NCBI GenBank assembly: GCA_020091685.1
Contig: CM034603.1
Location: 18,476,611 to 18,540,610 of the forward strand
From: Lutjanus erythropterus
Taxonomy: Eukaryota > Chordata > Actinopteri > Lutjaniformes > Lutjanidae
Reading direction: 5' to 3'
Length of the DNA: 64,000 bases
The position numbers were made by a program, and so were the translations under genes. This document shows positions 59,001 to 64,000 of this stretch, piece after piece (positions within the stretch are counted from its first letter, which is position 1; each line of letters starts with the position of its first letter). Under the pieces are notes generated by a model, which had not been told where the DNA came from, did no database searches, and saw only the letters and a program-made list of their open reading frames with translations.

Positions 59001-60008
59001 GACAATTATCTTTACTTTGTGCAAGGTTTCTGAACAACTTGGCCAACTAAACATGAAACCATTGGTCTTTAATCTTTTTCATACTTTGATTTCCAGACAT
59101 CTGTAGATAATTTATAACTGTACTTAATAATATACGTATAAAATCTAATTCCTGGTTGTGAATAAGTCAAGAGGAACAACAGTGTTTTACAGTGTACCTC
59201 TGTATGTTCTTGTGCAAGCACCATTGGACAATCCTAAAATTGTGAGGTGGTTGTTGGGTCCTATTGTTCTGGAGAGAACTGCTGTGCTATCAGCAGTGAG
59301 CTCAATGTAAAGCTCTTGGCCTTTGAGGGCGAGCGCTGTTTCATTCTTGCATTCCCACTTTTGGAGTTCGCTGTTTTCGTCACAGTCGTAGAGGTGTATT
59401 TCACTTCCCACACTTTTCCCCTGAACTCCAAGGCACTTATCTAACCAGTTAACCAGAAGTCGGTCACCGGTTGTCCAGAACATTTCAAGGCACGTGTCGT
59501 ATCTTTTAACCAAACAAAAACCAGTGTTCTTGTTAGTTAGTGCAAATGGTGAATCTGTAGAGAAAAAAAATTTACACAGTTGATATGACAGAAACCATTA
59601 GAAATCAGAAAAACATCTCAACAACTATTTGCACAGTCTATTTAGACTTGTTTCAGAGTCGTTTCAGTTGCTTTTAATTAGATTTTATATTAGACAGACA
59701 ATATTACTGATGATTATCCACAGAATAAACAGAAATGTAACAAGCAAACATTCTTATTATTACTATCAAAATCACTTGAATATTGAGCTATAGCAAATCT
59801 ACAACAATAGTGTAGCCTTACACAGGTGACACACTTACACATGGTAAAGGACACCACAGTCTCATATTGTGTCATATCAAGCAATGTGCATGACATACCT
59901 GCTCTGTAAAAACCACACACAAAGATTATAAAAAAACACTGTACCGTCTGAAGCCAAACATTGTAAAGCTTGGATGAGGATCACAAAGGCAGCACAAGTT
60001 ATCTTCAT
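34684..60008 (-). CDS. mrc1: Macrophage mannose receptor 1-like, complete gene (gene B)
   Basis: Type I membrane lectin receptor for endocytic uptake of glycoconjugates. Exons (minus strand, in order): 59945-60008, 59198-59554, 58234-58404, 57391-57546, 57002-57124, 56177-56314, 55847-56026, 52573-52727, 52001-52114, 51092-51207, 50819-50967, 50531-50730, 49429-49550, 48514-48586, 48232-48385, 47969-48007, 46835-46998, 46684-46745, 45623-45720, 43388-43530, 43006-43111, 42734-42864, mini-exon 42427-42471 and/or 40099-40149, 39560-39662, 37595-37827, 36948-37113, 36368-36535, 36166-36282, 35756-35914, 35017-35058, 34684-34934. All junctions have GT/AG and consistent phase. The sum is 4350 nt (1449 residues) with both mini-exons, close to the roughly 1450 residues usual for MRC1. 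Domain order is signal peptide, ricin-type, FNII, CTLD1-8, membrane span, tail. Eight CTLDs exclude DEC-205; MRC2 and PLA2R share the plan, but the EPN site in CTLD4 and the FDNPLFF tail favour MRC1. No stop or frameshift was seen. Confidence 0.95.
35434..35586 (-). repeat. Palindromic hairpin element in gene B intron 29
   Basis: Arm 35434-35493 starts gatagcttgcagcaatttt and is the reverse complement of 35517-35586, which ends aaaattgctgcaagctatc. Arms are about 60-68 bp, separated by about 20 bp. It is transcribed within the pre-mRNA of gene B if that model is correct. Confidence 0.7.
35756..36535 (-). CDS. mrc1: Gene B exons 27-29: CTLD8 lacking one disulfide pair
   Basis: Exons 36368-36535, 36166-36282 and 35756-35914 (all phase 1-1) give residues about 1205-1352. 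Motifs are a linker VPPTESPDFPGVCPEDPD, GYCYIFFTEEKRWPDASTSC, GGSLASIGDPTEQDFI, SFWIGLFKNNKG, EWLWWDRAVMDYTNWDEYQP and RPYICKTPKG. The outer core cysteines are present. The two inner ones, expected near FGGITTSDGTW and HSYYSRP, are both missing. The frame and splice sites are intact. Confidence 0.9.
36948..37827 (-). CDS. mrc1: Gene B exons 25-26: CTLD7
   Basis: Exons 37595-37827 (phase 1-0) and 36948-37113 (0-1) give residues about 1072-1204. Motifs are TWDAAKKHCEDDGAKLISL, PLWIGMNKKE, FRYIDGWHMTFSHW, GPNEPGRDKPCVYM, GKWKTAAC and NSVCMK. It has NEPG rather than a clean EPN and KWKT instead of WND, so calcium-dependent sugar binding is doubtful. The N-terminal hairpin cysteine pair is absent. 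Confidence 0.9.
37195..37500 (-). repeat. Fragment of the fish repeat also at 6840-8210
   Basis: Gene B intron 25, reverse orientation: cagccatgttagcattgtag, then catcagcattagctat and gctaaacatcag. No coding content. Confidence 0.4.
38527..39220 (+). mobile_element. pogo/Tigger-type nonautonomous element
   Basis: Perfect 26-bp inverted termini beginning ccgtattttccgcactataa, flanked by TA (38525-38526 and 39221-39222). A plus-strand fragment at 38738-38844 reads MAPFKRHAYDAEFKLKAI then ISHAEEHGNRAAAREF, the start of the helix-turn-helix domain of pogo-type transposases, and stops. It lies in gene B intron 24 and contains a hairpin element at 38855-39027. Confidence 0.8.
38855..39027. mobile_element. 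Near-perfect hairpin element nested in the Tigger copy
   Basis: Two 74-bp arms (38855-38928 and 38954-39027), starting cagggccccgtttcccagag and ending ctctgggaaacgggaccctg, differ at only two positions when one is reversed. The spacer is about 25 bp. It cuts the transposase fragment of the Tigger copy right after its first 35 or so codons. No clear target duplication was seen. Confidence 0.8.
39560..43111 (-). CDS. mrc1: Gene B exons 21-24: CTLD6 with duplicated loop mini-exon
   Basis: Exons 43006-43111 (phase 0-1), 42734-42864 (1-0), mini-exon copies 42427-42471 and 40099-40149 (both 0-0) and 39560-39662 (0-1). Motifs are CYSIVNDQKLTQEKAWKYC, GGDLVSIS, LWIGFHSANG, FFWTNGRPRKYFNFGQ, then the loop, then SQCVVIN, GKWQIKSC and NGFVCL. 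The calcium site is not conserved. One mini-exon gives a normal-sized long loop, two give an oversized one, and skipping both still keeps the frame. Confidence 0.88.
39994..40211 (-). repeat. Duplicated mini-exon unit, copy b
   Basis: About 218 bp that aligns with 42322-42533 across intron, exon and intron (shared: tgaagagag then taattctctcattgttaca; and tgcaatgtaaacccagatag). The unit contains mini-exon 40099-40149. Confidence 0.85.
40099..40149 (-). CDS. mrc1: Gene B mini-exon 23b, downstream copy (17 codons)
   Basis: A 51-nt phase 0-0 exon encoding GFGRFRRSFHPFELELE, with the same TTGCAG acceptor and GTAAGA donor as the copy at 42427-42471. The common core is FRR. The rest of the coding part has diverged far more than the flanking intron, where long stretches remain identical. 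It may be used instead of, or together with, the upstream copy. Confidence 0.75.
40442..42010 (+). mobile_element. Nonautonomous hAT element between the mini-exon units
   Basis: Termini caggagtgtcaaactcattt and cagtttgacacccctg are inverted; flanks ttataatg and atttaatg are 6 of 8 identical. The interior at 41355-41830 resembles the sequence outside the element (40212-40440 and 42020-42320), so it seems to have landed in an older copy or fragment of the same family. No transposase was seen. Confidence 0.7.
42322..42533 (-). repeat. Duplicated mini-exon unit, copy a
   Basis: About 212 bp, direct repeat of 39994-40211, containing mini-exon 42427-42471. The two units are separated by 2.1 kb of transposon-derived sequence. 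Confidence 0.85.
42427..42471 (-). CDS. mrc1: Gene B mini-exon 23a, upstream copy (15 codons)
   Basis: A 45-nt phase 0-0 exon encoding RSSPFRRYDGFVYYE, bounded by TTGCAG and GTAAGA. Exon and about 165 bp of flanking intron (42322-42533) are duplicated at 39994-40211. It sits in the long-loop segment of CTLD6. Splice sites are as good as those of neighbouring exons; actual inclusion cannot be judged from DNA alone. Confidence 0.75.
43388..46998 (-). CDS. mrc1: Gene B exons 17-20: CTLD5, galactose-type QPD motif
   Basis: Exons 46835-46998 (phase 1-0), 46684-46745 (0-2), 45623-45720 (2-1) and 43388-43530 (1-0) give residues about 771-905 plus the linker into CTLD6. Motifs are [72 protein letters not shown] and RSIC. 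The calcium-site triplet is QPD (862-864) with WHD (881-883), the galactose-type arrangement. Ligand preference is inferred from the motif only. A threonine/proline-rich linker (VNTTAPPTEAPKGGCP) closes the last exon. Confidence 0.92.
43823..44957 (+). repeat. MITE with a second insertion, gene B intron 19
   Basis: Begins tagggatgggtgttattata with tactgatac repeats; 44880-44957 carries the mirror end (ggtattggtgcctatttact, accctacacccaact). The middle (about 43890-44830) looks like unrelated inserted sequence beginning tcttagtcgaccagtagtcg. Confidence 0.5.
45893..46250 (+). repeat. Repeat cluster, gene B intron 18
   Basis: Starts attagagctgcaactgatga, a common fish repeat terminus, and continues into a block (46030-46200) that resembles 61230-61370 in reverse. 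Another start (aaagggacagtttgccccc) precedes it at 45821. Confidence 0.45.
46999..47968. other. Gene B intron 16: nothing recognised
   Basis: AT-rich, no repeat termini or exon-like stretch recognised. Confidence 0.4.
47969..48007 (-). CDS. mrc1: Gene B exon 16: 13-codon proline-rich linker
   Basis: A 39-nt exon (phase 1-1) encoding GVTPKPPPNPVTP, the hinge between CTLD4 and CTLD5. It has clear TTACAG acceptor and GTAAGT donor sites, and a same-length counterpart exists in the paralog at 8350-8388. It is too short to be found as an open reading frame. Confidence 0.9.
48232..49550 (-). CDS. mrc1: Gene B exons 13-15: CTLD4, predicted mannose-type sugar site
   Basis: Exons 49429-49550 (phase 0-2), 48514-48586 (2-0) and 48232-48385 (0-1), together with the end of exon 12, give residues about 625-757. 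Motifs are [58 protein letters not shown] and GWVC. The EPN triplet (residues 716-718) and WND (740-742) are the two halves of the principal calcium and mannose/fucose/GlcNAc site. CTLD4 is the main sugar-binding domain in characterised MRC1, so this copy is predicted to bind mannose-type ligands. Confidence 0.93.
48770..49098 (+). mobile_element. TTAA-flanked MITE, 329 bp
   Basis: ttaaaggaccagtgtgtagg at 48770 and cacactggacccttaa ending 49098 are inverted termini with TTAA at each edge, typical of piggyBac-derived MITEs. Gene B intron 13. Confidence 0.75.
49551..50530. other. Gene B intron 12: repeat fragments
   Basis: 49575-49655 is a fragment of the ctatatcgcccag family; 49990-50115 (cacctgcctgaatggcc, tacttgcctgaaca, ccgagccctga) resembles the tacttgccctg ends of the 18558 element. 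Nothing else was recognised. Confidence 0.45.
50531..51207 (-). CDS. mrc1: Gene B exons 10-12: CTLD3
   Basis: Exons 51092-51207 (phase 0-2), 50819-50967 (2-1) and 50531-50730 (1-0) cover residues about 487-641. Motifs are [60 protein letters not shown] and KYICK. The last exon also holds a proline-rich linker and the first strand of CTLD4 (CADGWSPLGTRNYCFK). No EPN/QPD triplet is present. Confidence 0.92.
51208..52000. other. Gene B intron 9: nothing recognised
   Basis: No repeat termini, exon or RNA-like structure recognised. Confidence 0.35.
52001..56026 (-). CDS. mrc1: Gene B exons 7-9: CTLD2
   Basis: Exons 55847-56026 (60 codons, phase 1-1), 52573-52727 (phase 1-0) and 52001-52114 (38 codons, phase 0-0) give residues about 337-486. 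Motifs are [45 protein letters not shown] and NGFICMK. The calcium-site triplet is GKP rather than EPN, so it is probably not a calcium-dependent sugar binder. The 3.1 kb intron between the first two exons carries a LINE end and a hAT element. Confidence 0.92.
54041..54459 (+). mobile_element. Nonautonomous hAT element with perfect target duplication
   Basis: Termini tagggctggggtgattt and ttaggtgcagccct are inverted; the 8-bp duplication gagtcttt is at 54033-54040 and 54460-54467. Gene B intron 7. Confidence 0.85.
54719..55735 (-). mobile_element. 5'-truncated L2-like LINE
   Basis: The minus-strand ORF 54915-55718 encodes the C-terminal part of a non-LTR reverse transcriptase polyprotein. 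Motifs are LQFNSNKKEVLIFGP, NLGVTFDSQLSFEQH, SRLDYCNSL, AARLLT, LHWLPVKFRI, TYKAIHGLAP and PRLWNSLP. The 3' tail contains GTGCTATATAAATAAAATTA and an ATT-rich end, the usual L2-type terminus. The catalytic FADD region is lost by truncation. Gene B intron 7, same strand as the gene. Confidence 0.85.
54915..55718 (-). pseudogene. LINE reverse transcriptase C-terminal fragment
   Basis: 267 residues without a stop, matching the thumb and C-terminal part of L2/CR1-type polyproteins. No palm catalytic residues and no endonuclease are present, so it cannot mobilise itself. The intact frame suggests a recent insertion. Confidence 0.8.
56177..57546 (-). CDS. mrc1: Gene B exons 4-6: CTLD1
   Basis: Exons 57391-57546, 57002-57124 and 56177-56314 (all phase 1-1) give residues about 198-336. 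C-type lectin fold marks are TWPQAEKSC, GASLLSI, LWTGL, GHNCAYIDG and KKLGYIC, with the core cysteines present. There is no EPN or QPD at the calcium site, so carbohydrate binding is unlikely, as in CTLD1 of MRC1 generally. The intron between the last two exons ends near a long poly-T tract (56920-56960). Confidence 0.9.
58234..58404 (-). CDS. mrc1: Gene B exon 3: fibronectin type II domain
   Basis: 57 codons (phase 1-1), residues about 141-197. It contains the FNII signature: [12 protein letters not shown]-x-[19 protein letters not shown] and WGYCP, with the four conserved cysteines. In MRC1 this domain binds collagens, so a collagen-clearance role is inferred from the family. Donor is GTGAGT; acceptor is TTACAG. 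Confidence 0.92.
58545..58700 (-). repeat. tRNA-derived SINE, reverse orientation
   Basis: Plus-strand text includes agtatcccaaagacacttcg, gtggacgatcggctctactg and gagccacagcc. Read in reverse this gives a tRNA-like head (ggctgtggctcacagtagag) and a tail gtgtgaa-type block (58545-58570), the common fish arrangement. Gene B intron 2. A fragment at 58714-58800 (cagggctcaacaatgagg) belongs to another family. Confidence 0.5.
59198..59554 (-). CDS. mrc1: Gene B exon 2: N-terminal ricin-type (cysteine-rich) lectin domain
   Basis: A single 119-codon exon (phase 1-1), residues about 22-140. It begins SPFALTNKNTGFCLV and contains [24 protein letters not shown] and the beta-trefoil Q-x-W motif in LQKWEC, followed by an NET glycosylation site. 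In mammalian MRC1 this domain binds sulfated N-acetylgalactosamine; that ligand is inferred from the family, not shown here. The paralogous exon at 26753-27109 has exactly the same length. Confidence 0.92.
59945..60008 (-). CDS. mrc1: Gene B exon 1: signal peptide
   Basis: The ATG (plus-strand cat at 60006-60008) opens a 21-codon signal peptide: a basic residue, a hydrophobic core rich in A, V, I and L, then CLASD near the expected cleavage point. The exon ends in phase 1 at a GT donor. The same exon in the paralog differs at only a few residues. It is the only ATG that joins in frame to the ricin-type exon. Confidence 0.9.
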
Positions 60009-60125
60009 TGTTCAAGTTCTTCTGTAATGTCTCAAAGCAAATGACTTTATCCATGCATCTCACACTGAAGATTTAACAGTTGTGTGAATGATTGTGGAAA
60101 GAAGGGAATATTAATAGCACTCGAC
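60009..60125 (-). promoter_or_regulatory. Proximal promoter and 5' UTR of gene B
   Basis: A TATTAA box (plus-strand ttaata, 60111-60116) lies about 105 bp before the start codon. The stretch between box and ATG is recognisably similar to the same stretch of the paralog at 28788-28900. Shared blocks include CACACAACT, GAGATGCATGGAT, GAGACAT and CAGAAGAA. Conservation and position support a promoter plus short 5' UTR; the transcription start itself was not determined. Confidence 0.5.
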
Positions 60126-60828
60126 CCATCCTTCTGCGTCATGTCATCATGACTTCTTTTTTTTCTTTTTTTAATGAATCAGCACCATGTTTCAGACTTA
60201 TTTGTCAACTATTTCACATGAACAGGGATGTGCAAGTTTACCATAACTCTCTTTTTCTCTTGTCTTTTCTCCGGGAACCCAAATGCTGATATCTGCAGTC
60301 TTGAGTTTTCCTTAGAGCTTGAAATTTAGTAATATTGATTACAAATCAGAAAACAATGAGATTCCATTAATAAGAGTTACAACAAAGGTACAGTACCTTT
60401 GAAAAGAACATTTCAGTTAACTTTAGAAAAACAACAACCAATAACTAACTAAAATAAATTAAATATGTACTGGAATTGTCTTTAGTTTTAGTATTTGTCA
60501 CTTTGGTCAAATTTGTCAACAACACACACGAGTAGGCATTGGTGCATATGTTTATTGAGAAAAGGATGTCTTTCACAAAGAGTTGTGTTTTTATTGTAAT
60601 ACCTATTCTGAACTTCTTAAATCTAACCCTAACAATATAATCACAATTAAAACTAAAACTAAACTTTTTTAACAAATGAAAACTAAACTGAAATGAGCAA
60701 ACTCACTCTGGAAACTAACCAAAACTAAACTGACTTGAAAACAAAAACAATAAATAAATAAATAGATAACTGGCCAGCATTTAGCATTAAGCAGATCATA
60801 GAAAAAAAGATTTAACAAAAAATCAGGG

Positions 60829-60862
60829 TGCCCCTGTTACTCAGCTGGTAGAGCAGTATAGC
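60829..60862 (+). repeat. tRNA-like SINE head fragment
   Basis: tgttactcagctggtagagc is a box A-like sequence; the rest of a tRNA (anticodon arm, box B) is missing and A-rich sequence follows. Confidence 0.35.
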
Positions 60863-60899
60863 AGTATAAAAAAAAAATAAAAGATCAAAAATCACAAAC

Positions 60900-63800
60900 C
60901 AAATGCAGTGAATAATAATTACCCATTAAGTGCATTTACTGCCAGTCAAGATGCCTGTCAGTACTTGCATGGAAACAGATGACAGTGTGAATAGTGGATT
61001 TAAGAAAGGTCAGTTAAAATAGTATGGAACTGAAACCAACTAAAAACCTACTGCTGATGGGAGAAAACTAACTTTGAATTTGAGCCTCAGAAGTTATTAT
61101 AAATAAATAAAACAGACATTAATATTCAAGCTACAAGCACTGATGACTGGGCCGTGTGCCTGGGCATGTCATGGAGTTGTTACTGACTGGTTGACGCACT
61201 TGATTAACGTTTTTTGGACGCTGTACAGAGAGAGTTCAGCGTCACGTCCTGTGTCCACTATGTGGTGCTACAGAACACTCACTAATTATACGTTGTGTTC
61301 CAGTATATCAAATATGGACCATACCATGAAAATTTCATATAAATGAAATGATTCTTTTCACACAAGGCTCACTGTTAATACTCTTATGACTATCACTATC
61401 GATGGTGACATATCGAAATTTGTCCTACTGTCAGGGTGATGCCATTTGACAAGAACATTGTCATGGTCTTCAGGAAGGAAGACCAGATCTACCAACTAGG
61501 AGGAGAACATCAAAGTACAAAACATGTAATTTCTTGCTGCCATTAGGTGGTGCTGTGAATCTAACTCAGTATTGGCATGAAGACATCTTTAGGTTTGGTC
61601 TCATATCAAATTTGTGAAGTCTGGAGCAGACTGGACAATGTACCTTGAAGTTACAACTTCCGGTTTCATGGCAAAAATCTAAATTCGATGCCACACCATG
61701 ACCACATTTTTTTTTTTTAAATAACTGCGGTTTTGATATGCTTTATATTTAGTTAAAAGGTGTGTTTCAAGAAAATATTCATGAATCCCAGATTTGTGCC
61801 TAAAACATTTGTACGCACAGTTTAAACACAAATCTGTGCACACTGTACACACTGTTCAGGCCCATCATGTTTTGTAACACCATCTCGATTCTCAGAAACA
61901 CCAGACTATGTTGTTTCACATGCAAAGATTCACAATAGTGGTTCATTTTGTGTTGTGTTAAAACTGCCAATCACTACATAGCAGTATTGTTCTAAATGCA
62001 TCTAAAAAACTTAGATTTTATGCATATGATGGTGTGTTATTTATACTATGGCAGTTTTCCTAAAATTAGATTTAACAAATAACATTACATCACCTTGCTT
62101 ACAGTATTGCAATTGTTTTGAATCGTATCCTCAGTATCGTGATACATTTTGTCATACGTATTCTTGCCAATACACAGCCCTAACATCTAGGTGAAACTGC
62201 TGCTTCTCAAGGGGCAAGGTTGAGACATTTTGTCATGCCCATCGCCAAACCCATATCAAATGTAAATTTTCATCATGTCTCATTTTTGTTCCTACTAAGT
62301 TTCAAGCATGTTAGCCCTTCAAAAATGCTACGTATATCGTGAAATAAGGGTTGTTCTCGTGTGTGTGCACCATCTGAACTGGGTGTCTGTGGTGAGATGG
62401 TGAGACCTGAATTAAACCAGACAAGCGGTATGAAGATTTTGTGAGTTTTTGTTAATTTTTTTGGTTCAAACCTGGTCACGATTCACTTTAGTTGCTAGGG
62501 AGTTTGTGCAATGGTGGCTTCCTGTGAAACTCCAGCAGTATTTTGTGGACTAAAAAACTAAACCTGACCTTAAATCAGCATGAAGATTAGAAGATAATTT
62601 TCATTTTTTGGATGACCTATCCTTTTGTCAATAAAGCTAACCCTAGGGAGTCTCCCCACACATTATAACATCATGTCAAATAGTCAGTTATTATGCAGAA
62701 CCTTTAAGGCTAGTGTTTGTTAAGTGTATCTATAAATGTACTGTAACGTCCTCATAATTTTAATTTTCCCATAATATGGTAGAGCAGACAGAAGCGGATG
62801 TGACTCAAATTTCCATGTAAAAGCCATATATGATTCACGCAGGTTCTAGAGAACAGAGCATTTTGGTTGCATGTTAACTGTATTGTGCAACATTTACAAA
62901 GAGGTCACCACCATAATGCTGATGGGCTGTTTCTTTATTTCCTTTGTAAGTGAAAGTGAATTCATAAGAATCGATCGGCAGGAAAGTCCCAATTTCTATA
63001 ACTACTTGGAAGTACTATAATTTTTTATTTCTGTTTAATAATTAAGTGGTCACAGTGTAGAATATTACTTAGCTTACATAACCCAGTGTAAGTTTGGTAA
63101 AAAATAGGGGTATAATGGTTCACTCATGCATCTGATACATCGGACTTAAATGTGTAAGATACAAATGCATCGGTTCAGATGGTCTGAATAGGAAAAAAAT
63201 CGGTGCAGCACTAGTGTATCAGTATAAAACAGTAAAAGGAGGTTTTCAGACCAGGCAAACAAACTGAAGAGTTCTAAGGGCTCTGACTTGCTGAGCCAAC
63301 CTCAACTGATGGATTATGAGAAGGTGGCACTGGGAATGGCTGCCATGTCTCAAGCTTTTCCTCAACTTTGAATTTCTCTTGTTTTGTTGTATTTTGTTAT
63401 TTATATTTTGCAACATGGGCCCCACTCAAGTTAGCCCTATTATACAGTATAAGGAACAACTTTTGCACATTCGATCACTGGTGGACAACACTTTTCAACA
63501 TGATCAATGAACAATAAAAAGTAACCATGGCTTGGATTGCCTGTTGTTGTACCTGTATAATTGTGGAGACAAAGGAAACACGGGTTGCAGTCACTGGTCC
63601 TGGTCAGGTTGAGGAAGCATGAAAATCTGCCTCCTCCACCAAAACATTCTAATAATAGTAAGCGGGATGAACTCGAGAGCAGGGCAACTTTTCACCAGAA
63701 CACTAAGAGCTGTAACATTATGGTTTTCATTTAAGACTTGGCTTGATCCTGACTTGACCATTGTTTGTGATAGTGGCATGGCATGGTATACTGAAATTTA

Positions 63801-63926
63801 TTTTGCGCATATTACACATATTTTTGTGTTATTTCCCTCCACTCTTGTTTTTCTCCTCTGTACACCTGTGCGTTCACAAACTCAAGTACATCGGATCAGA
63901 ATCTGATAGAACTCGAGGTTTTTATT
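60900..63926. other. Upstream region of gene B: repeat fragments only
   Basis: Contains a piece related to 46030-46200 (61230-61370), a right-half fragment of the TTAA MITE (62360-62625, ending gatgacctatccttttgtc) and a gatacatcgg/aaatgcatcggttcag repeat (63120-63220). No exon with lectin motifs or other coding similarity was seen. Confidence 0.4.
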
Positions 63927-64000
63927 AAAGATACATCGATTTCAATTTTCTTGGCCGAATCTGATTTCCTTTATTTTTTTAAGGTCTGACCTGCCAAGTC
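63927..64000 (+). repeat. hAT-like repeat, start of a copy cut by window edge
   Basis: aagatacatcgatttcaatt, cttggccgaatctgatttcc and ggtctgacctgcc match the beginning of the copies at 2208 and 9174. Confidence 0.5.

Noticed and set aside
60829-60862. tRNA gene
   Set aside because: Only a box A-like half is present; no anticodon arm or box B follows.
1-64000. CRISPR array, operon or prokaryotic system
   Set aside because: Spliced exons, fish transposons and vertebrate receptor domains show a eukaryotic nuclear genome; no repeat-spacer pattern exists.

Overview
The window is vertebrate, and the repeat content points to a teleost fish: AT-rich introns are packed with nonautonomous hAT, Tc1/mariner, pogo/Tigger and TTAA-flanked elements, an L2-type LINE end and tRNA-derived SINE pieces. 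The species cannot be named from the sequence.

Two genes dominate, both on the minus strand, head to tail, both encoding macrophage mannose receptor 1 (MRC1/CD206)-like proteins. The right-hand copy (gene B, 60008 down to 34684) is complete. I could place every exon with canonical GT/AG sites and matching phases: signal peptide, ricin-type lectin domain, fibronectin type II domain, eight C-type lectin-like domains (CTLD1-8), short stalk, membrane span and a cytoplasmic tail with an aromatic endocytic motif. The model gives 1449 residues if both copies of a duplicated mini-exon are used, about 1432-1434 if one is used. The left-hand copy (gene A, from 28787) has the same architecture and phases. 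Twenty-two exons (997 residues, signal peptide to mid CTLD6) are visible, all open, and the gene runs off the left edge.

Layout: 1-28787 is gene A with its introns; 28788-34683 is the intergenic space, repeat remnants plus the 3' UTR of gene B; 34684-60008 is gene B; 60009-64000 is its upstream region, with a proximal promoter similar to that of gene A, then only repeat fragments. No other host gene, rRNA or functional tRNA was recognised.

Both proteins should act as endocytic pattern-recognition and clearance receptors on macrophages or endothelium. The paralogs have diverged in the CTLDs that normally bind sugar. Gene B has EPN/WND in CTLD4 and QPD/WHD (galactose-type) in CTLD5. Gene A has QPN/WND in CTLD4 and a degraded CTLD5 site (QPQ/WRA). 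The most unusual feature is a duplicated, diverged in-frame mini-exon pair in the CTLD6 loop of gene B, which looks suited to mutually exclusive splicing. Two long hairpin elements in gene B introns are the other main points of interest.
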